Shown here piece after piece: positions 17,364 to 26,623 of a DNA stretch of 64,000 nucleotides. The first letter of the stretch is position 1, and the number at the start of each line of letters is the position of its first letter. The notes beneath the pieces were generated by a model. It saw only the letters and a program-made list of their open reading frames with translations. It ran no database searches and had not been told where the DNA came from. The translations under genes and the position numbers were made by a program. Location of the stretch: positions 62,001-126,000 of the forward strand of contig JBCCRM010000009.1 in the NCBI GenBank assembly GCA_039513195.1. Direction: 5' to 3'. The DNA is from Thermohalobaculum sp039513195 (GTDB lineage: Bacteria; Pseudomonadota; Alphaproteobacteria; Rhodobacterales; Rhodobacteraceae).

Positions 17364-17403
17364 TCTCCGGCCGGGCTTTGGGGTCTCGGTTGCCAAATTT
17401 GCG

Positions 17404-17638
17404 GAATCGCGGGCGTACCGCCCGCGATAGGTCCATGCCGGGGCGCGGGCCGGCCTGTGAACAGCCCGGCCCGCGCAGGCGCCCTGCTCCGCAGCCCCTG
17501 GGATTAAAGGGAACGCTGCAAAAGGCCGGCTGAGAAGACTCTGTCGGGGCGGTCGTGGTCGAGCATCTGGCAGGCCGGCCGCGTCCAGGATCAGTCGGGC
17601 TGCGCCCGGTGCGCGCCGCATCGTTGACCCGGCTATAG
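17404..17638 (-). repeat. Structured dispersed repeat SR1, copy B (inverted)
   Basis: Reverse-complement relative of 3722-3955, filling the gap between the HDAC-family gene and potI. The terminal palindrome at 17406-17428 is identical to that of copy A. The second hairpin at 17443-17476 keeps the CTGT/ACAG top but replaces most of the stem with different bases that still pair perfectly (11 bp plus 4 bp around one mismatch). The TCTTCTCAGCC, GACCGCCCC and GACGCGGC blocks are conserved on the minus strand. Confidence 0.8.
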
Positions 17639-17651
17639 CCCGCCGACCAGA

Positions 17652-18458
17652 TTAGGCGCCGCTCTGCTGGCGGGCACGGGCCGCGAGCGCGCTTTTCAGC
17701 GTCAGCGACCAAAGCAGTGCGCCGAAGGCCACCAGCCCTATCAGGATGGTTGCAATGGCATTGATCTCCGGCGTGACGCCCAGCCGGACCGAGGAGAAGA
17801 TCCTGATCGGGAGCGTGGTCGAACCCGGGCCCGCCACAAAGCTTGCAATCACCAGATCGTCGAGCGACAGCGTGAAGCTGAGGAGCCAGCCCGCGACCAC
17901 CCCCGGCGCGATGATCGGCAGCGTCACGCGCCAAAACACCGTGGCTGGCCGGGCGCCGAGATCCTGCGCCGCTTCCTCGACCGAGCGGTCGAAGCCCGCG
18001 AGCCGCGCCTGCACAACGACCGCCACATAGCACATCGAGAAGGTCGCATGGGCGATGATGATGGTCAGAAGCCCGCGATCGAGGGAGACCGCGATGAAGG
18101 CGAGGAGGAGCGAGAGCCCGGTGATTACCTCCGGCATCACCAGGGGTGCCAGCACCATGCCAGAGAAGAGCGTGCGCCCAAAAAACCGCGGCATCCGTGC
18201 CAGCGTCAATCCCGCCATCACGCCGAGCACCGTTGCGAGCGTCGAGGCTGTCACCGCCACGATCACCGAGACCCATGCCGCGTCGAGCAGGCCCTGATTC
18301 TGCCAAAGGGCTGCATACCATTTGGTCGAGAACCCGCCCCACACCGTGACAAGGCGGCTTTCGTTGAAGCTGTAGACGACCAGGATCACGATCGGGGCGT
18401 AAAGGAACACGAAACCTGCGATCATCGCCGCGCGTAGCGCTGGACCGGGGCCCTTCAT
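17652..18458 (-). CDS. potI: Polyamine ABC transporter permease PotI
   Basis: This 268-residue inner-membrane permease belongs to a spermidine/putrescine importer. About six hydrophobic segments start with IAGFVFLYAPIVILVVYSFNES, and the permease loop EEAAQDLGARPATVFWRVTLPIIAPGV is typical of PotI/PotC. The start ATG overlaps the potH stop (ATGA), so translation of potH and potI is coupled. A long frame extension upstream lies inside potH and was discarded. It pairs with PotH and uses PotG, encoded on the opposite strand 2.3 kb away. Confidence 0.92.
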   Translation of the reverse strand: MKGPGPALRAAMIAGFVFLYAPIVILVVYSFNESRLVTVWGGFSTKWYAALWQNQGLLDAAWVSVIVAVTASTLATVLGVMAGLTLARMPRFFGRTLFSGMVLAPLVMPEVITGLSLLLAFIAVSLDRGLLTIIIAHATFSMCYVAVVVQARLAGFDRSVEEAAQDLGARPATVFWRVTLPIIAPGVVAGWLLSFTLSLDDLVIASFVAGPGSTTLPIRIFSSVRLGVTPEINAIATILIGLVAFGALLWSLTLKSALAARARQQSGA

Positions 18459-19360
18459 CCTGTCCCCTCCGCCCGCGCATAGCGCTGGAATAGCATGATC
18501 GGGATCACCAGCACCAACAGGAGCAGCACCGCCACGGCGGACGCAATCGGCCAATCGCGGTTTTGGAAGAACTCGTTCCACAGCGTCCGCCCGATCATCT
18601 GGACCGAGGTACTGCCCAAAAGCTCTGGGATCACGAATTCGCCCACGGCCGGGATGAACACCAGCGACGAGCCTGCCAGGATGCCGGGCAGGGACAGTGG
18701 TAGTGTCACGCGCCAAAAGGCGACCCACGGACGCGCTCCGAGATCCGAGGCAGCCTCGAGCAGGCTCGCGTCCAACTTCTCAAGCGAGGCATAGAGCGGC
18801 AGCACCATGAAGGGCAGGTAGCTGTAGACGATCCCGATATAGACCGCCGTGGTCGTGTATTGGATGATCAGCGGTTCAGAGATCAGGCCGGCCGAGAGCA
18901 GTGCCGTATTCAACAAACCCTCGGTCTTGAGAATGCCGATCCAGGCATAGACGCGGATCAGAAACGACGTCCAGAACGGCAAGATCACAAGGGTCAGCAG
19001 TACCAGCCGCCATCCAGGCCCTGAACGCGCCATACCGAGCGCCAGGGGATATCCGATCAAGAGGGCAATCACGGTGGAGACAAATGCAATCCGCACCGAG
19101 TTGAGATAGGAATTCAGATAAAGGTCGTCGGAAAACAGGAACGCATAGTTTTCAAAGCTGATCGTCGAGAGATGCCCGATCACCGCGTCGAAACTGTCCC
19201 ACACCGGCGCATAGGGCGGCTGCGCCACCACCACCTCGCTGAACGAGATCTTCAGCACGATGAGGAATGGAAACAGGAAGAAGGCGAGTAGCCAAAGATA
19301 CGGCACCATTACGGTGAGACGCCGTCCCAGCGAGCCGCCGCCTTTCACCACCTCCGCCAT
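18455..19360 (-). CDS. potH: Polyamine ABC transporter permease PotH
   Basis: This 301-residue permease has the PotH/PotB pattern: VPYLWLLAFFLFPFLIVLKISFSE as first membrane segment, the large periplasmic loop after it, IRVYAWIGILKTEGLLN, and the EAA-like loop LEAASDLGARPWVAFWRVTLPLSLPGI. The start chosen is MAEVVKGG at 19360; 19 further residues upstream are open but would extend into the divergent promoter region. It is transcribed divergently from potF across a 179-bp gap that must contain both promoters. Confidence 0.92.
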   Translation of the reverse strand: MAEVVKGGGSLGRRLTVMVPYLWLLAFFLFPFLIVLKISFSEVVVAQPPYAPVWDSFDAVIGHLSTISFENYAFLFSDDLYLNSYLNSVRIAFVSTVIALLIGYPLALGMARSGPGWRLVLLTLVILPFWTSFLIRVYAWIGILKTEGLLNTALLSAGLISEPLIIQYTTTAVYIGIVYSYLPFMVLPLYASLEKLDASLLEAASDLGARPWVAFWRVTLPLSLPGILAGSSLVFIPAVGEFVIPELLGSTSVQMIGRTLWNEFFQNRDWPIASAVAVLLLLVLVIPIMLFQRYARAEGTG

Positions 19361-19539
19361 GATGCGCCCACCCCCTGCCGTTGCAACCACGCTAAGCGCC
19401 GGCATAGGTCGGAACAAGCGGAAAGCCCGCCTTGGCTGCTTAAGTCTTTCGATGCCCGGATGCTGGCGCTAACCTCAGGAGGAATCGGGCGGAGTCCCGA
19501 TCCACAGGAACTACAACCATCGCGGATGGGGAGAATGAA

Positions 19540-20625
19540 ATGCGCAACTGGCTGATCGGCGCGGCGGCGCTGAGCCTCTCGGCGGGCAGTGCCTGGGCCG
19601 AGGACAAAGTCGTCCATATATACAACTGGTCCGACTATATTGACGAAAGCGTTTTGGCGGAGTTCGAGGCAGAGACTGGGATCAAGGTCGTCTACGATGT
19701 CTTCGACTCGAACGAGGTGTTGGAGACCAAGATGCTCGCCGGGGGCTCTGGCTACGACATCGTGGTGCCGACCGGTGGTTTCTTGCAGCGCCAGATCCAA
19801 GCGGGCGTCTTTCAGGAGTTGAACAAGGAAAAGCTGCCCAACCTCGCCAATATGTGGGACGCGATCAGCGAGCGGACCGCACAATACGATCCAGGCAACA
19901 CCCATTCGATCAATTACATGTGGGGGACCACCGGCATCGGCTATAATGTCGACGCGGTGAAAGAGCGCCTCGGATCTGACAGCATCGACAGCTGGGATGT
20001 GATCTTCGACCCGGACATGCTGGCGAAATTCACCGATTGCGGGGTGCACATCATCGACAGCCCCACCGAGCTGATCCCGGCTGCTCTCAACTATCTGGGC
20101 TATGACGGCGACAGCCATGAGACGGGCGAAATCGAGGAGGCGGCGGCCCTGCTGGAGACCGTGCGCCCGCATGTCACGCAATTCCACTCGTCCGCCTATA
20201 TCAACGCGCTGGCCAACGGCGATGCCTGCCTGGCCGTCGGCTGGTCCGGCGATGTGCTGCAGGCCCGCGACCGGGCGGCGGAGGCGGACAATGGCGTAAC
20301 GGTTCAGTACGCGATCCCGAAAGAGGGCGCGCTGATGTGGTTCGATCAAATGGCGATCCCGAGCGATGCGCCCCATCCGGAGGAGGCGCATATCTTCCTC
20401 GACTATATCATGCGGCCGGAGGTGATCGCGAAGGCCTCGAACTATGTCTACTATGCCAATGGCAACGAGGCATCGAAGCCCCTGTTGAACGAGGATGTGA
20501 TCGGCGACCCAGCGATTTATCCACCCGCCGAGGCGGTGGCTAATCTCTATGTGACCCGCCCTTATCCGCCGCGGGTCCAACGCGTCGTGACCCGCGCTTG
20601 GACCAAGGTGAAAACCGGCTCTTGA
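19540..20625 (+). CDS. potF: Polyamine-binding periplasmic protein PotF/PotD family
   Basis: This 361-residue solute-binding protein has a clear signal peptide (MRNWLIGAAALSLSAGSAWA, cleavage before EDKVV). The mature N-terminus VVHIYNWSDYIDESVLAEFE and the later YDIVVPTGGFLQRQIQAGVF and YMWGTTGIGYNVD are hallmarks of the putrescine/spermidine-binding family. It delivers substrate to PotHI. The ATG has GGGGAG 7 bases upstream. It is divergent from potH and precedes potG with a 57-base gap. The exact polyamine is not decided by what I can see. Confidence 0.93.
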   Translation: MRNWLIGAAALSLSAGSAWAEDKVVHIYNWSDYIDESVLAEFEAETGIKVVYDVFDSNEVLETKMLAGGSGYDIVVPTGGFLQRQIQAGVFQELNKEKLPNLANMWDAISERTAQYDPGNTHSINYMWGTTGIGYNVDAVKERLGSDSIDSWDVIFDPDMLAKFTDCGVHIIDSPTELIPAALNYLGYDGDSHETGEIEEAAALLETVRPHVTQFHSSAYINALANGDACLAVGWSGDVLQARDRAAEADNGVTVQYAIPKEGALMWFDQMAIPSDAPHPEEAHIFLDYIMRPEVIAKASNYVYYANGNEASKPLLNEDVIGDPAIYPPAEAVANLYVTRPYPPRVQRVVTRAWTKVKTGS

Positions 20626-20682
20626 GCCGCACGGGGTCGGTGTGCGGCATCGGCCCCTAGATCCGGCGGGGGAGGCCGCGGA

Positions 20683-21819
20683 TTGGAGCAGAAGGTCCCG
20701 ACAGTGGTTGCGAAGCCATGGCGCAGTGGTGCCGTGCAGCCGCATCTACAAATCGCGGGCGTCGTGAAGCGCTTTGGGGCGACGAAGGCCGTCGACGGTG
20801 TCTCGATTGACATCTTTCCAGGCGAATTCTTCGCTCTGCTCGGCCCGTCCGGCTGCGGAAAGACCACCCTATTGCGGATGCTGGCGGGCTTCGAGACCCC
20901 GGATGAGGGGGAAATCCTGCTCGATGGCGAGGATCTGGTCCGCCTGCCACCCCATGAGCGGCCGGTGAACATGATGTTCCAGTCCTATGCCCTGTTTCCC
21001 CATATGACCGTGGCCAAGAACATCGATTTCGGCCTCCAGATGGAAGGCATGGGCCGGGCCGAGCGGCGGGAGCGGGTGGCCGAAATGTTGGCTTTGACGC
21101 ATCTGGAGGGGATGGAGCGGCGCAAGCCAAACCAGCTCTCCGGCGGCCAGCGTCAGCGGGTGGCACTCGCGCGCGCGCTGGCGAAAAAGCCGAAGCTGTT
21201 GTTGCTGGATGAGCCGCTGGGCGCGCTGGATCGCAAGCTGCGGGAGGCGACGCAGTTCGAGCTGGTGAACATCCAGGAGAGCCTGGGACTTACCTTTGTG
21301 ATCGTCACCCACGACCAGGAAGAGGCGATGACCGTCTCGACCCGGCTCGCGGTGATGCGGGAGGGACGGGTGGCCCAGATCGGCGAGCCGCGCGAGGTCT
21401 ACGAAGCGCCTCGGTCGCGCTATGTGGCGGAGTTCATCGGCGATGTGAATGTGCTGGAAGGGCAGGTGGCCGATCCGGCGGCGGGGACCGTGGCCCTGGC
21501 GGCGGGCGGCGTCGCGCGGCTGTCGGCACCGTTGACGCAGGATAAGGGTGCGCAGATGGTGCTGGCGCTCCGGCCTGAAAAGATCTCGATGGCTGTCGCG
21601 GCCCAGGGCGATGCGCCGGGCGCGAACCGGCTCGTCGGCATCGTTGAGGACATTGCCTATCTCGGCGATCTGTCAATTTACCATGTTCGGCTCGACCATG
21701 GTGGAGCAATCCGGGTCTCGGATCCGAACCGTTTCCGTGCGGTCGAGGCGGCGGTGACATGGGAGGATCGCGTCTTGCTGTCCTGGGACCCGGCTGCAAT
21801 GGTGGTGCTTCAGGACTGA
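20683..21819 (+). CDS. potG: Polyamine ABC transporter ATP-binding protein PotG/PotA
   Basis: This 378-residue ATPase of the polyamine importer has Walker A GPSGCGKTT near residue 53, signature LSGGQRQRVALARAL, Walker B LLLLDEPLGALD and, after about residue 250, the C-terminal TOBE regulatory domain (LRPEKISM, then VEDIAYLGDLSIYHVRL) typical of MalK/PotA-like proteins. The best start is a TTG at 20683 with GGGGGAGG about 9 bases upstream; no in-frame ATG gives a full N-terminus. It follows potF on the same strand. A short stem-loop overlaps its stop codon (21819-21831). Confidence 0.93.
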   Translation: MEQKVPTVVAKPWRSGAVQPHLQIAGVVKRFGATKAVDGVSIDIFPGEFFALLGPSGCGKTTLLRMLAGFETPDEGEILLDGEDLVRLPPHERPVNMMFQSYALFPHMTVAKNIDFGLQMEGMGRAERRERVAEMLALTHLEGMERRKPNQLSGGQRQRVALARALAKKPKLLLLDEPLGALDRKLREATQFELVNIQESLGLTFVIVTHDQEEAMTVSTRLAVMREGRVAQIGEPREVYEAPRSRYVAEFIGDVNVLEGQVADPAAGTVALAAGGVARLSAPLTQDKGAQMVLALRPEKISMAVAAQGDAPGANRLVGIVEDIAYLGDLSIYHVRLDHGGAIRVSDPNRFRAVEAAVTWEDRVLLSWDPAAMVVLQD

Positions 21820-21844
21820 TCGCGGCGCGATGAAAGCAGCCTCA

Positions 21845-22013
21845 GCGCGCCGCGTCTATCGCTGCCCTGCCTGGCGCTGTCTCACCCGCGGCGGTCTGCG
21901 AGCGAAGCTGCTTATTGCGATGCCGCAGGCGCGCGGCGGTGCCACATTCGCCGATTTCGAAGATCGCCGCGCGCGCGGAACGTGCCACCGGCCGGGCGGC
22001 AGACGCGGTGCTC
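21845..22013 (+). repeat. Structured dispersed repeat SR2, copy 3 (diverged)
   Basis: Most diverged copy, 169 bp, in the convergent gap between potG and fliG. The left arm GCGCGCCGCGTCT and right arm GGCAGACGCGGTGC can still pair at about 17 of 22 positions, and exactly 30 bases separate CGCGTC from CGCGGCGGTCT as in the other copies. The interior is only weakly similar. Constant spacing and arms are the reason I assign it to the family. Confidence 0.6.
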
Positions 22014-22047
22014 TGAGCCCTTGGTGTGTAAGCCGCTGCGGCGTAGC

Positions 22048-23106
22048 TCACCCATCCTCGTCCGGTGCGACAAGTTTTAGCTCGCCCCGGCCCTCCATCT
22101 CCCTGATCACGCGCACAAAGGCGGTCTGGGCATCTTCGCCGTCCTTCTTGCGCACCTTGCCGATTGCCCGCATCTCCTCGCGCAGCTGTTCGGCGACGCG
22201 GGACGAGATGTTGCCCAAAACATAATCCTGTACCTCTTGTGCATTGGTCTCGGCCAGGATCAGCGCCCGCAAAAGCGTCTCCTGATCCAGATTGCGCGCG
22301 ATCGCCGCCACATCGCGGGTTTCCACCCGCTTGGGAATGTCTTCGAAGGTGAACATCTTGCGCTTCACCTCGTCGGCAAACTCCGGCTGATGCTCCTCGA
22401 TATGGCCGAGAACGAAGTTCCGGATCTCCAGCGTCGTGTAGTTCATGATGCCACCGACCCGCTCGGCCGGGTTGCGCCGCGGCCCGTCATGCTGGTGCCC
22501 GGACAGGAAGTCGCGGCTGACCGAGGCACCGATCGCCTCGATCACATGGGGATCCAGGCTCTGGGTCTTGGTGATGCCCACGACGATGTCGCGCACCCGT
22601 TCCGGCGTCAGTTTGTTGAGCACGCGCGCCGCGTGTTCCGAGCTCATCTTCGACAGGACCACCGCCGCTGTCTGGGGATGCTCCCGCGAGAGGAAGTCGG
22701 CCAGCGCCTCCTCGCTCACCTTGGCGAGTTTTTTCCAAACATTGTTGACCGAGGGCGCATCGACATCGTCCAGGAGCCGGTTCAGCGTGTTCTCGTTCAC
22801 GATCGGTTCCAGCACTGCCCTGGTTGTCCCGACGCCGCCGCGCACGATGTTGTGATGCTCCTCCAACTCCGCCAGGAACTCCGCGATCACGCCGCGGACG
22901 GTATCGGCCTCGACCCGTCTCAACTTAGACATTGCCTGGGCGAAACTCCGCAAGCATCCTTCGTCGAGCTGCTCCAAGATCGGCGACGCCATATCCACCC
23001 CGAGAACACCGAGAATGACCGCAGCCTTTTGCTGCCGGGTCAGCTCTTCGGACCCCGGCTGCAAGGCCATCAAGCTTGGCTGTCCGGGCGCGATCGGATC
23101 TGGCAT
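22048..23106 (-). CDS. fliG: Flagellar motor switch protein FliG
   Basis: This 352-residue rotor protein couples stator force to the MS-ring. N-terminal LTRQQKAAVILGVLGVDMASPILEQLDE binds FliF. The middle domain carries SREHPQTAAVVLSKMSSEHAARVL (the EHPQ motif). The C-terminal torque domain contains FTFEDIPKRVETRDVAAIARNLDQETLLRALI with its charged residues. The ATG at 23106 (MPDPIAPG) is chosen; 19 extra residues upstream would overlap fliP. It is the last gene of the leftward fliF-fliH-fliN-fliP-fliG unit. FliN is encoded three genes away but FliM is not in the window. Confidence 0.95.
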   Translation of the reverse strand: MPDPIAPGQPSLMALQPGSEELTRQQKAAVILGVLGVDMASPILEQLDEGCLRSFAQAMSKLRRVEADTVRGVIAEFLAELEEHHNIVRGGVGTTRAVLEPIVNENTLNRLLDDVDAPSVNNVWKKLAKVSEEALADFLSREHPQTAAVVLSKMSSEHAARVLNKLTPERVRDIVVGITKTQSLDPHVIEAIGASVSRDFLSGHQHDGPRRNPAERVGGIMNYTTLEIRNFVLGHIEEHQPEFADEVKRKMFTFEDIPKRVETRDVAAIARNLDQETLLRALILAETNAQEVQDYVLGNISSRVAEQLREEMRAIGKVRKKDGEDAQTAFVRVIREMEGRGELKLVAPDEDG

Positions 23107-23117
23107 CGGATTCTCCG

Positions 23118-23897
23118 TCACTGGGCGTAGCCCCGTACCAATGCGCCGGTGAGCAGCGTCCACCCGTCCGCCACGACAAAGAAGGCGAGCTTCAGCGGCA
23201 GTGAGACCACCACGGGTGGCACCATCATCATGCCCATCGACATCAGGATCGATGCCACAACCAAATCGATGATCAAGAAAGGTAGAAAAACCATGAAGCC
23301 GACTTCAAAGCCGCGCTCGAGTTCCGAGAGCAGGAACGCCGGGATCAGGAGCGAATAGGGCGCAGGCTCCCCCGGCACCAAGTCCGCGCTGCGCCCCGGG
23401 GCCGCCGCGGCGAGCGTTTCGATCACATCGGGGCCAACACGCCCCTCCATGAAGATGCGGAACGGCGCCATAGTCCGCTCCCAAGCCTGTTCGGGTGTGA
23501 TGTCCCCATCGATCAGGGGCGAGAGCCCGCGCTGCCAAGCTTCCTCGAACACCGGTTCCATCACGAACCAGGTCAGAAACAGCGCGAGGGTCACGATCAA
23601 CATGTTAGGCGGCGTCTGCTGCAGCCCAATGCCCTGGCGGACCAGCGACAATACCGTCACCATGAATGGAAAGCAGGTGACCATCATCGCGATGCCTGGC
23701 GCAAGGCTCAACAGCGTGATGATCAGGAACAGTTGCACCGCCCTACCGGTCAGCGTCGGGCCGCCATTGCCGAGATCGATGCTGAAGCTCTGCGCAAGCG
23801 CAAAGTCCGGCAGCGCCGTAACCGACAGCGCCAGCGCCACGGCGAAGCGCAGGGCAAATCCGCGGCTGCCGACCGGCCTAGAAGATGTCGGAGACAT
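23118..23897 (-). CDS. fliP: Flagellar export gate protein FliP
   Basis: This 259-residue inner-membrane component of the type III export gate has a cleavable-type signal (FALRFAVALALSVTALPDFALA), four later membrane segments, the FliP signature FMVTVLSLVRQGIGLQQTPPN and the C-terminal YSLLIPAFLLSELERGFEVGF with MGMMMVPPVVVSLPLK. The start overlaps the end of fliN by 20 bases, so the first codons are shared; a slightly later start is possible but would cut into the signal sequence. It works with FliQ and FliR, encoded 21-25 kb away in the same cluster. Confidence 0.94.
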   Translation of the reverse strand: MSPTSSRPVGSRGFALRFAVALALSVTALPDFALAQSFSIDLGNGGPTLTGRAVQLFLIITLLSLAPGIAMMVTCFPFMVTVLSLVRQGIGLQQTPPNMLIVTLALFLTWFVMEPVFEEAWQRGLSPLIDGDITPEQAWERTMAPFRIFMEGRVGPDVIETLAAAAPGRSADLVPGEPAPYSLLIPAFLLSELERGFEVGFMVFLPFLIIDLVVASILMSMGMMMVPPVVVSLPLKLAFFVVADGWTLLTGALVRGYAQ

Positions 23898-24222
23898 CCA
23901 CGACCTCGGTCAGCCGGACGCCTAGCTTCCCGCCCTCCTCATTCAGCTCCTCGAGCTCGCCACGCGCGATGACCCGGTCGCCGACCATAACCTGTACGGG
24001 ATCGTCGACGCGGCTCGACAGCGGTAGTACCATGTCGCGGCGCATCGCCAGCAGCTCGCCGATCACCGGCTGCGCCGTGCCCACCGAGACGACCACATCG
24101 ACTGGCACTGAAAAGATGGCGCGGCGGTATTGACCGTCGGCAGAGGTGTCGCGGCGCTCATGGATTGGCGCTTCGCCGGTGGGGCCATTGGCTCCGTCGG
24201 GGCTGGCATCCTGATCGCTCAT
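23878..24222 (-). CDS. fliN: Flagellar motor switch protein FliN
   Basis: This 114-residue protein has a single SpoA/FliN domain from about residue 33: FSVPVDVVVSVGTAQPVIGELLAMRRDMVLPLSSRVDDPVQVMVGDRVIARGELEELNEEGGKLGVRLTEVV is the family pattern, given here in outline as beta-rich segments around LPLSS and GDRVIARGEL. It forms the lower C-ring with FliM and FliG. Its ATG overlaps the fliH stop (ATGA) and its 3' end overlaps fliP by 20 bases. The N-terminal 30 residues are polar and unstructured. Confidence 0.93.
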   Translation of the reverse strand: MSDQDASPDGANGPTGEAPIHERRDTSADGQYRRAIFSVPVDVVVSVGTAQPVIGELLAMRRDMVLPLSSRVDDPVQVMVGDRVIARGELEELNEEGGKLGVRLTEVVDVSDIF

Positions 24223-24956
24223 GCGGGGGTCTCCCTTTCTGACAAACGGTCGGTATGGGCGCGGAGGACGCGGGTCGCGGCCTCCGCCAGGGCGTCCACC
24301 TCCAGCGCGGCGCCGCCGTCCGGCCACGCGAACTGGACGCTGCCTGCGGCAAGCCCGGCATCGCCGGCGATGATGAAATGCCTTTCGCCGCCGACCAGTT
24401 CCAAGGCGGCCGCAAGATGGGGGGCAAGATCCGGGTGGCAGTCCAGCCTCACCTCGGCCAGGCCGGCACGGGCTGCCAATGCGCTGGCCGTCTCTGCGAC
24501 CTGGCCGGCGAAGCCGCTGTCGGCGAGAAGCGGCAAGGCCGCCTCTGCCGCATTGCCGAATGCCGCGCAAAGATCGTCGAGCAGTGCCTGCTTGGCAGTT
24601 TCAACAGCCATCAGCGCCTGCGAGAGCGCCTGCCGCTCGGCTTCGGCGCCAGGTGAGCGCGAGTCCGTTGGGGGTGGCGGCGCAGGGTCGAAGGGTTGGT
24701 CTTCGGGCGCTACATCCCCTTCGATGTGCCCGGCAATCTCCGCCGGTTCCTCGTGCTCGGACCGCGTATCATGCTCTGGTTCTGGGACCGGTCCCGCCTC
24801 CGCTGCGCAGGTGGCAGGTGAGGCGACTTCCGGTGGCTCCGGCACATCCAATCGGCGCTGATCCTCAAATGCGACCCCTTCGCCATCGGGGCTCGGGCCG
24901 CTCGGCAGTGGCGGCACCACGAGGATCGCAAAGGGCTCGAGCGTAACCCGGGGCAT
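24219..24956 (-). CDS. fliH: FliH-like flagellar assembly protein
   Basis: This 245-residue protein stands between fliF and fliN, where FliH is expected. The N-terminal half is acidic and Pro/Glu-rich (PPPPTDSRSPGAEAE near residue 98). From about residue 105 there is an Ala-rich helix (ERQALSQALMAVETAKQALLDDL), followed by a FliH/HrpE-like C-terminal region with LDCHPDLAPHLAAALEL and FAWPDGGAALEVDALAEAATRVL. FliH regulates the FliI ATPase and anchors it to the C-ring. Sequence conservation in FliH is low, so the call rests partly on position. Start and stop overlap both neighbours by 1-4 bases. Confidence 0.8.
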   Translation of the reverse strand: MPRVTLEPFAILVVPPLPSGPSPDGEGVAFEDQRRLDVPEPPEVASPATCAAEAGPVPEPEHDTRSEHEEPAEIAGHIEGDVAPEDQPFDPAPPPPTDSRSPGAEAERQALSQALMAVETAKQALLDDLCAAFGNAAEAALPLLADSGFAGQVAETASALAARAGLAEVRLDCHPDLAPHLAAALELVGGERHFIIAGDAGLAAGSVQFAWPDGGAALEVDALAEAATRVLRAHTDRLSERETPA

Positions 24957-26545
24957 CAGGCTGCCTCATCTTCAGCGGGTTCGAGCCATTCGCGCAGCAT
25001 CGCGAGGCTCGCTTCCGGCCTCTCGGTGACCGCCAGCCGCAAGGTCTCGCCATCGGCTGGGGCCTCCCCAGCCCCGTCCTGTTCCTCGCCATCCAAAGCG
25101 CCGTCGGGCGCAGGCAGACCAGCCGGGCCTTCTGCCCCCTCGATCGCAGCCAAGGCGGGATCATCATCGACCACTTCACCCGCCTGGACGATCGGGCGGT
25201 TCAGCAGCGGGCGCAGCACGGTGAATGCCAGAACCAAGACGACGAGAGCCAGAACGCCGAGCTGGATCAACGTGATTGCGTTGCGTTCGAGAAACCGCTG
25301 GATCGGGCTGACCTCTACCAGGGCGCCGGGCGTCGCGTCCGGCTGGAAGGCCATACTCTCAACCGTCACGATGTCCCCGCGCCCTTCGTCATAGCCGATA
25401 GCTGCAACCACCAATTGGCGGAGTGCATCGAGCTCCTCCTCCGGCCGCGGCTGCCACTGCGGATTGCCATCGGCGTCCACGGCGGTGATGCCATCGACCA
25501 GCACTGCGACGCTGACCCGTCGGATGGCGCCGGCCTGGCGCACGGTTTGACGGTTGATTTCGGAATAGTCGAAATTGATGCGCTCCCGCGTTTCCGACCG
25601 TGCGCTGGTGCGGTTGCCGCCCGGTTCGCCATCGCCGGCGGGCAGATTGCTCGCAACCGTCACATTGCCGCCGCTGCCCGTGGCGTTGTCGGTGATTTCC
25701 TCGGTGTCAGAGGACAGGGTCACCCGCGTTTCCGGCTGCAAGACCCGCTCCGTGACCGTCTCGGCCTCGCGATCGGTTTCCACTGTCACCGAGACCCGGG
25801 CCTTGTCGCGCCCGACGCGCGCGGCCAATAGCTGCTCTACTTCCGATTTCAGCTTCGCCTCGCGGTCCGCAGCCTCGGTGCTCGCGTCCAGCAGCGGGTT
25901 GGTAGAGCCAGGGGCGAGGATCATGCCCGCCCGGCTGTCGATGACCGCCACCTGCTCCGGGTCGAGGTCCGATACCGCCAAGGCCACCAAGTACCGGAAT
26001 GAATTCGCCTGTGCCGGTGTCAGGGCGCCCCCGGCCATGGTCACGGTGACCGACGCGGTCGTCGGCGCGGTCTCGCGCGCAAAGGGCCGGCGGCTCGGCA
26101 CCGCTATATGCACTCGCGCCGCCCGTACGCCGGGGGCGGAGAGGATGGTGCGCGCGAGCTCCCCCTCCTTCGCGCGCCAGAATGCGGCGTTGAACATATC
26201 GGTCGTCGAGGAGAAGCCCGAGAGTTGGTCTAGCAACTCGTACCCTGCCTGACCTTGCCGCGGCAGCCCGTCCCGGGCCAGCGCGAGCCTTACCCGGTCG
26301 CGCGAATCCTCGGCTACATAGATGGCGTCGCCGCGAACCTCGGACTGCACATTCATCTGTTCGAGAGCGCCCAAGACCTCGCCAGCCGTGGCAGGGTCGA
26401 GGCCCGAATACAAGAGCGCCATGCCCGGGCGCGCGGCAAGCTGCGCCAAAGACAAAACGGCAACCAGGGTCAGCGCTGCCGCGCCGACCAACACAATCTT
26501 GCGGCGCAGATCGAGCGCGCCCCATGTCGCGAGCAGTGACTCCAT
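24956..26545 (-). CDS. fliF: Flagellar M-ring protein FliF
   Basis: This 529-residue MS-ring protein has a first membrane segment at about 18-38 (VLVGAAALTLVAVLSLAQLA), ring-building motifs with LLYSGLDPATAGEVLGALEQ and GYELLDQLSGFSSTTDMFNAAFWRAKEGELARTI, and a periplasmic domain. A second membrane segment lies near 433-455 (ITLIQLGVLALVVLVLAFTVL), and the short cytoplasmic FliG-binding tail ends in ASLAMLREWLEP. The ATG at 26545 is preferred over a TTG six codons upstream. It is the first gene of the leftward switch/export operon and faces fliL across a 146-bp divergent gap. Confidence 0.95.
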   Translation of the reverse strand: MESLLATWGALDLRRKIVLVGAAALTLVAVLSLAQLAARPGMALLYSGLDPATAGEVLGALEQMNVQSEVRGDAIYVAEDSRDRVRLALARDGLPRQGQAGYELLDQLSGFSSTTDMFNAAFWRAKEGELARTILSAPGVRAARVHIAVPSRRPFARETAPTTASVTVTMAGGALTPAQANSFRYLVALAVSDLDPEQVAVIDSRAGMILAPGSTNPLLDASTEAADREAKLKSEVEQLLAARVGRDKARVSVTVETDREAETVTERVLQPETRVTLSSDTEEITDNATGSGGNVTVASNLPAGDGEPGGNRTSARSETRERINFDYSEINRQTVRQAGAIRRVSVAVLVDGITAVDADGNPQWQPRPEEELDALRQLVVAAIGYDEGRGDIVTVESMAFQPDATPGALVEVSPIQRFLERNAITLIQLGVLALVVLVLAFTVLRPLLNRPIVQAGEVVDDDPALAAIEGAEGPAGLPAPDGALDGEEQDGAGEAPADGETLRLAVTERPEASLAMLREWLEPAEDEAA

Positions 26546-26623
26546 TCTGATCTCGCCGTCCAACCTTCAGGCCTGCGGCGCCCCACACCGTTCTTGGATG
26601 GCCGAAAACTTCCGCGGACTGAC

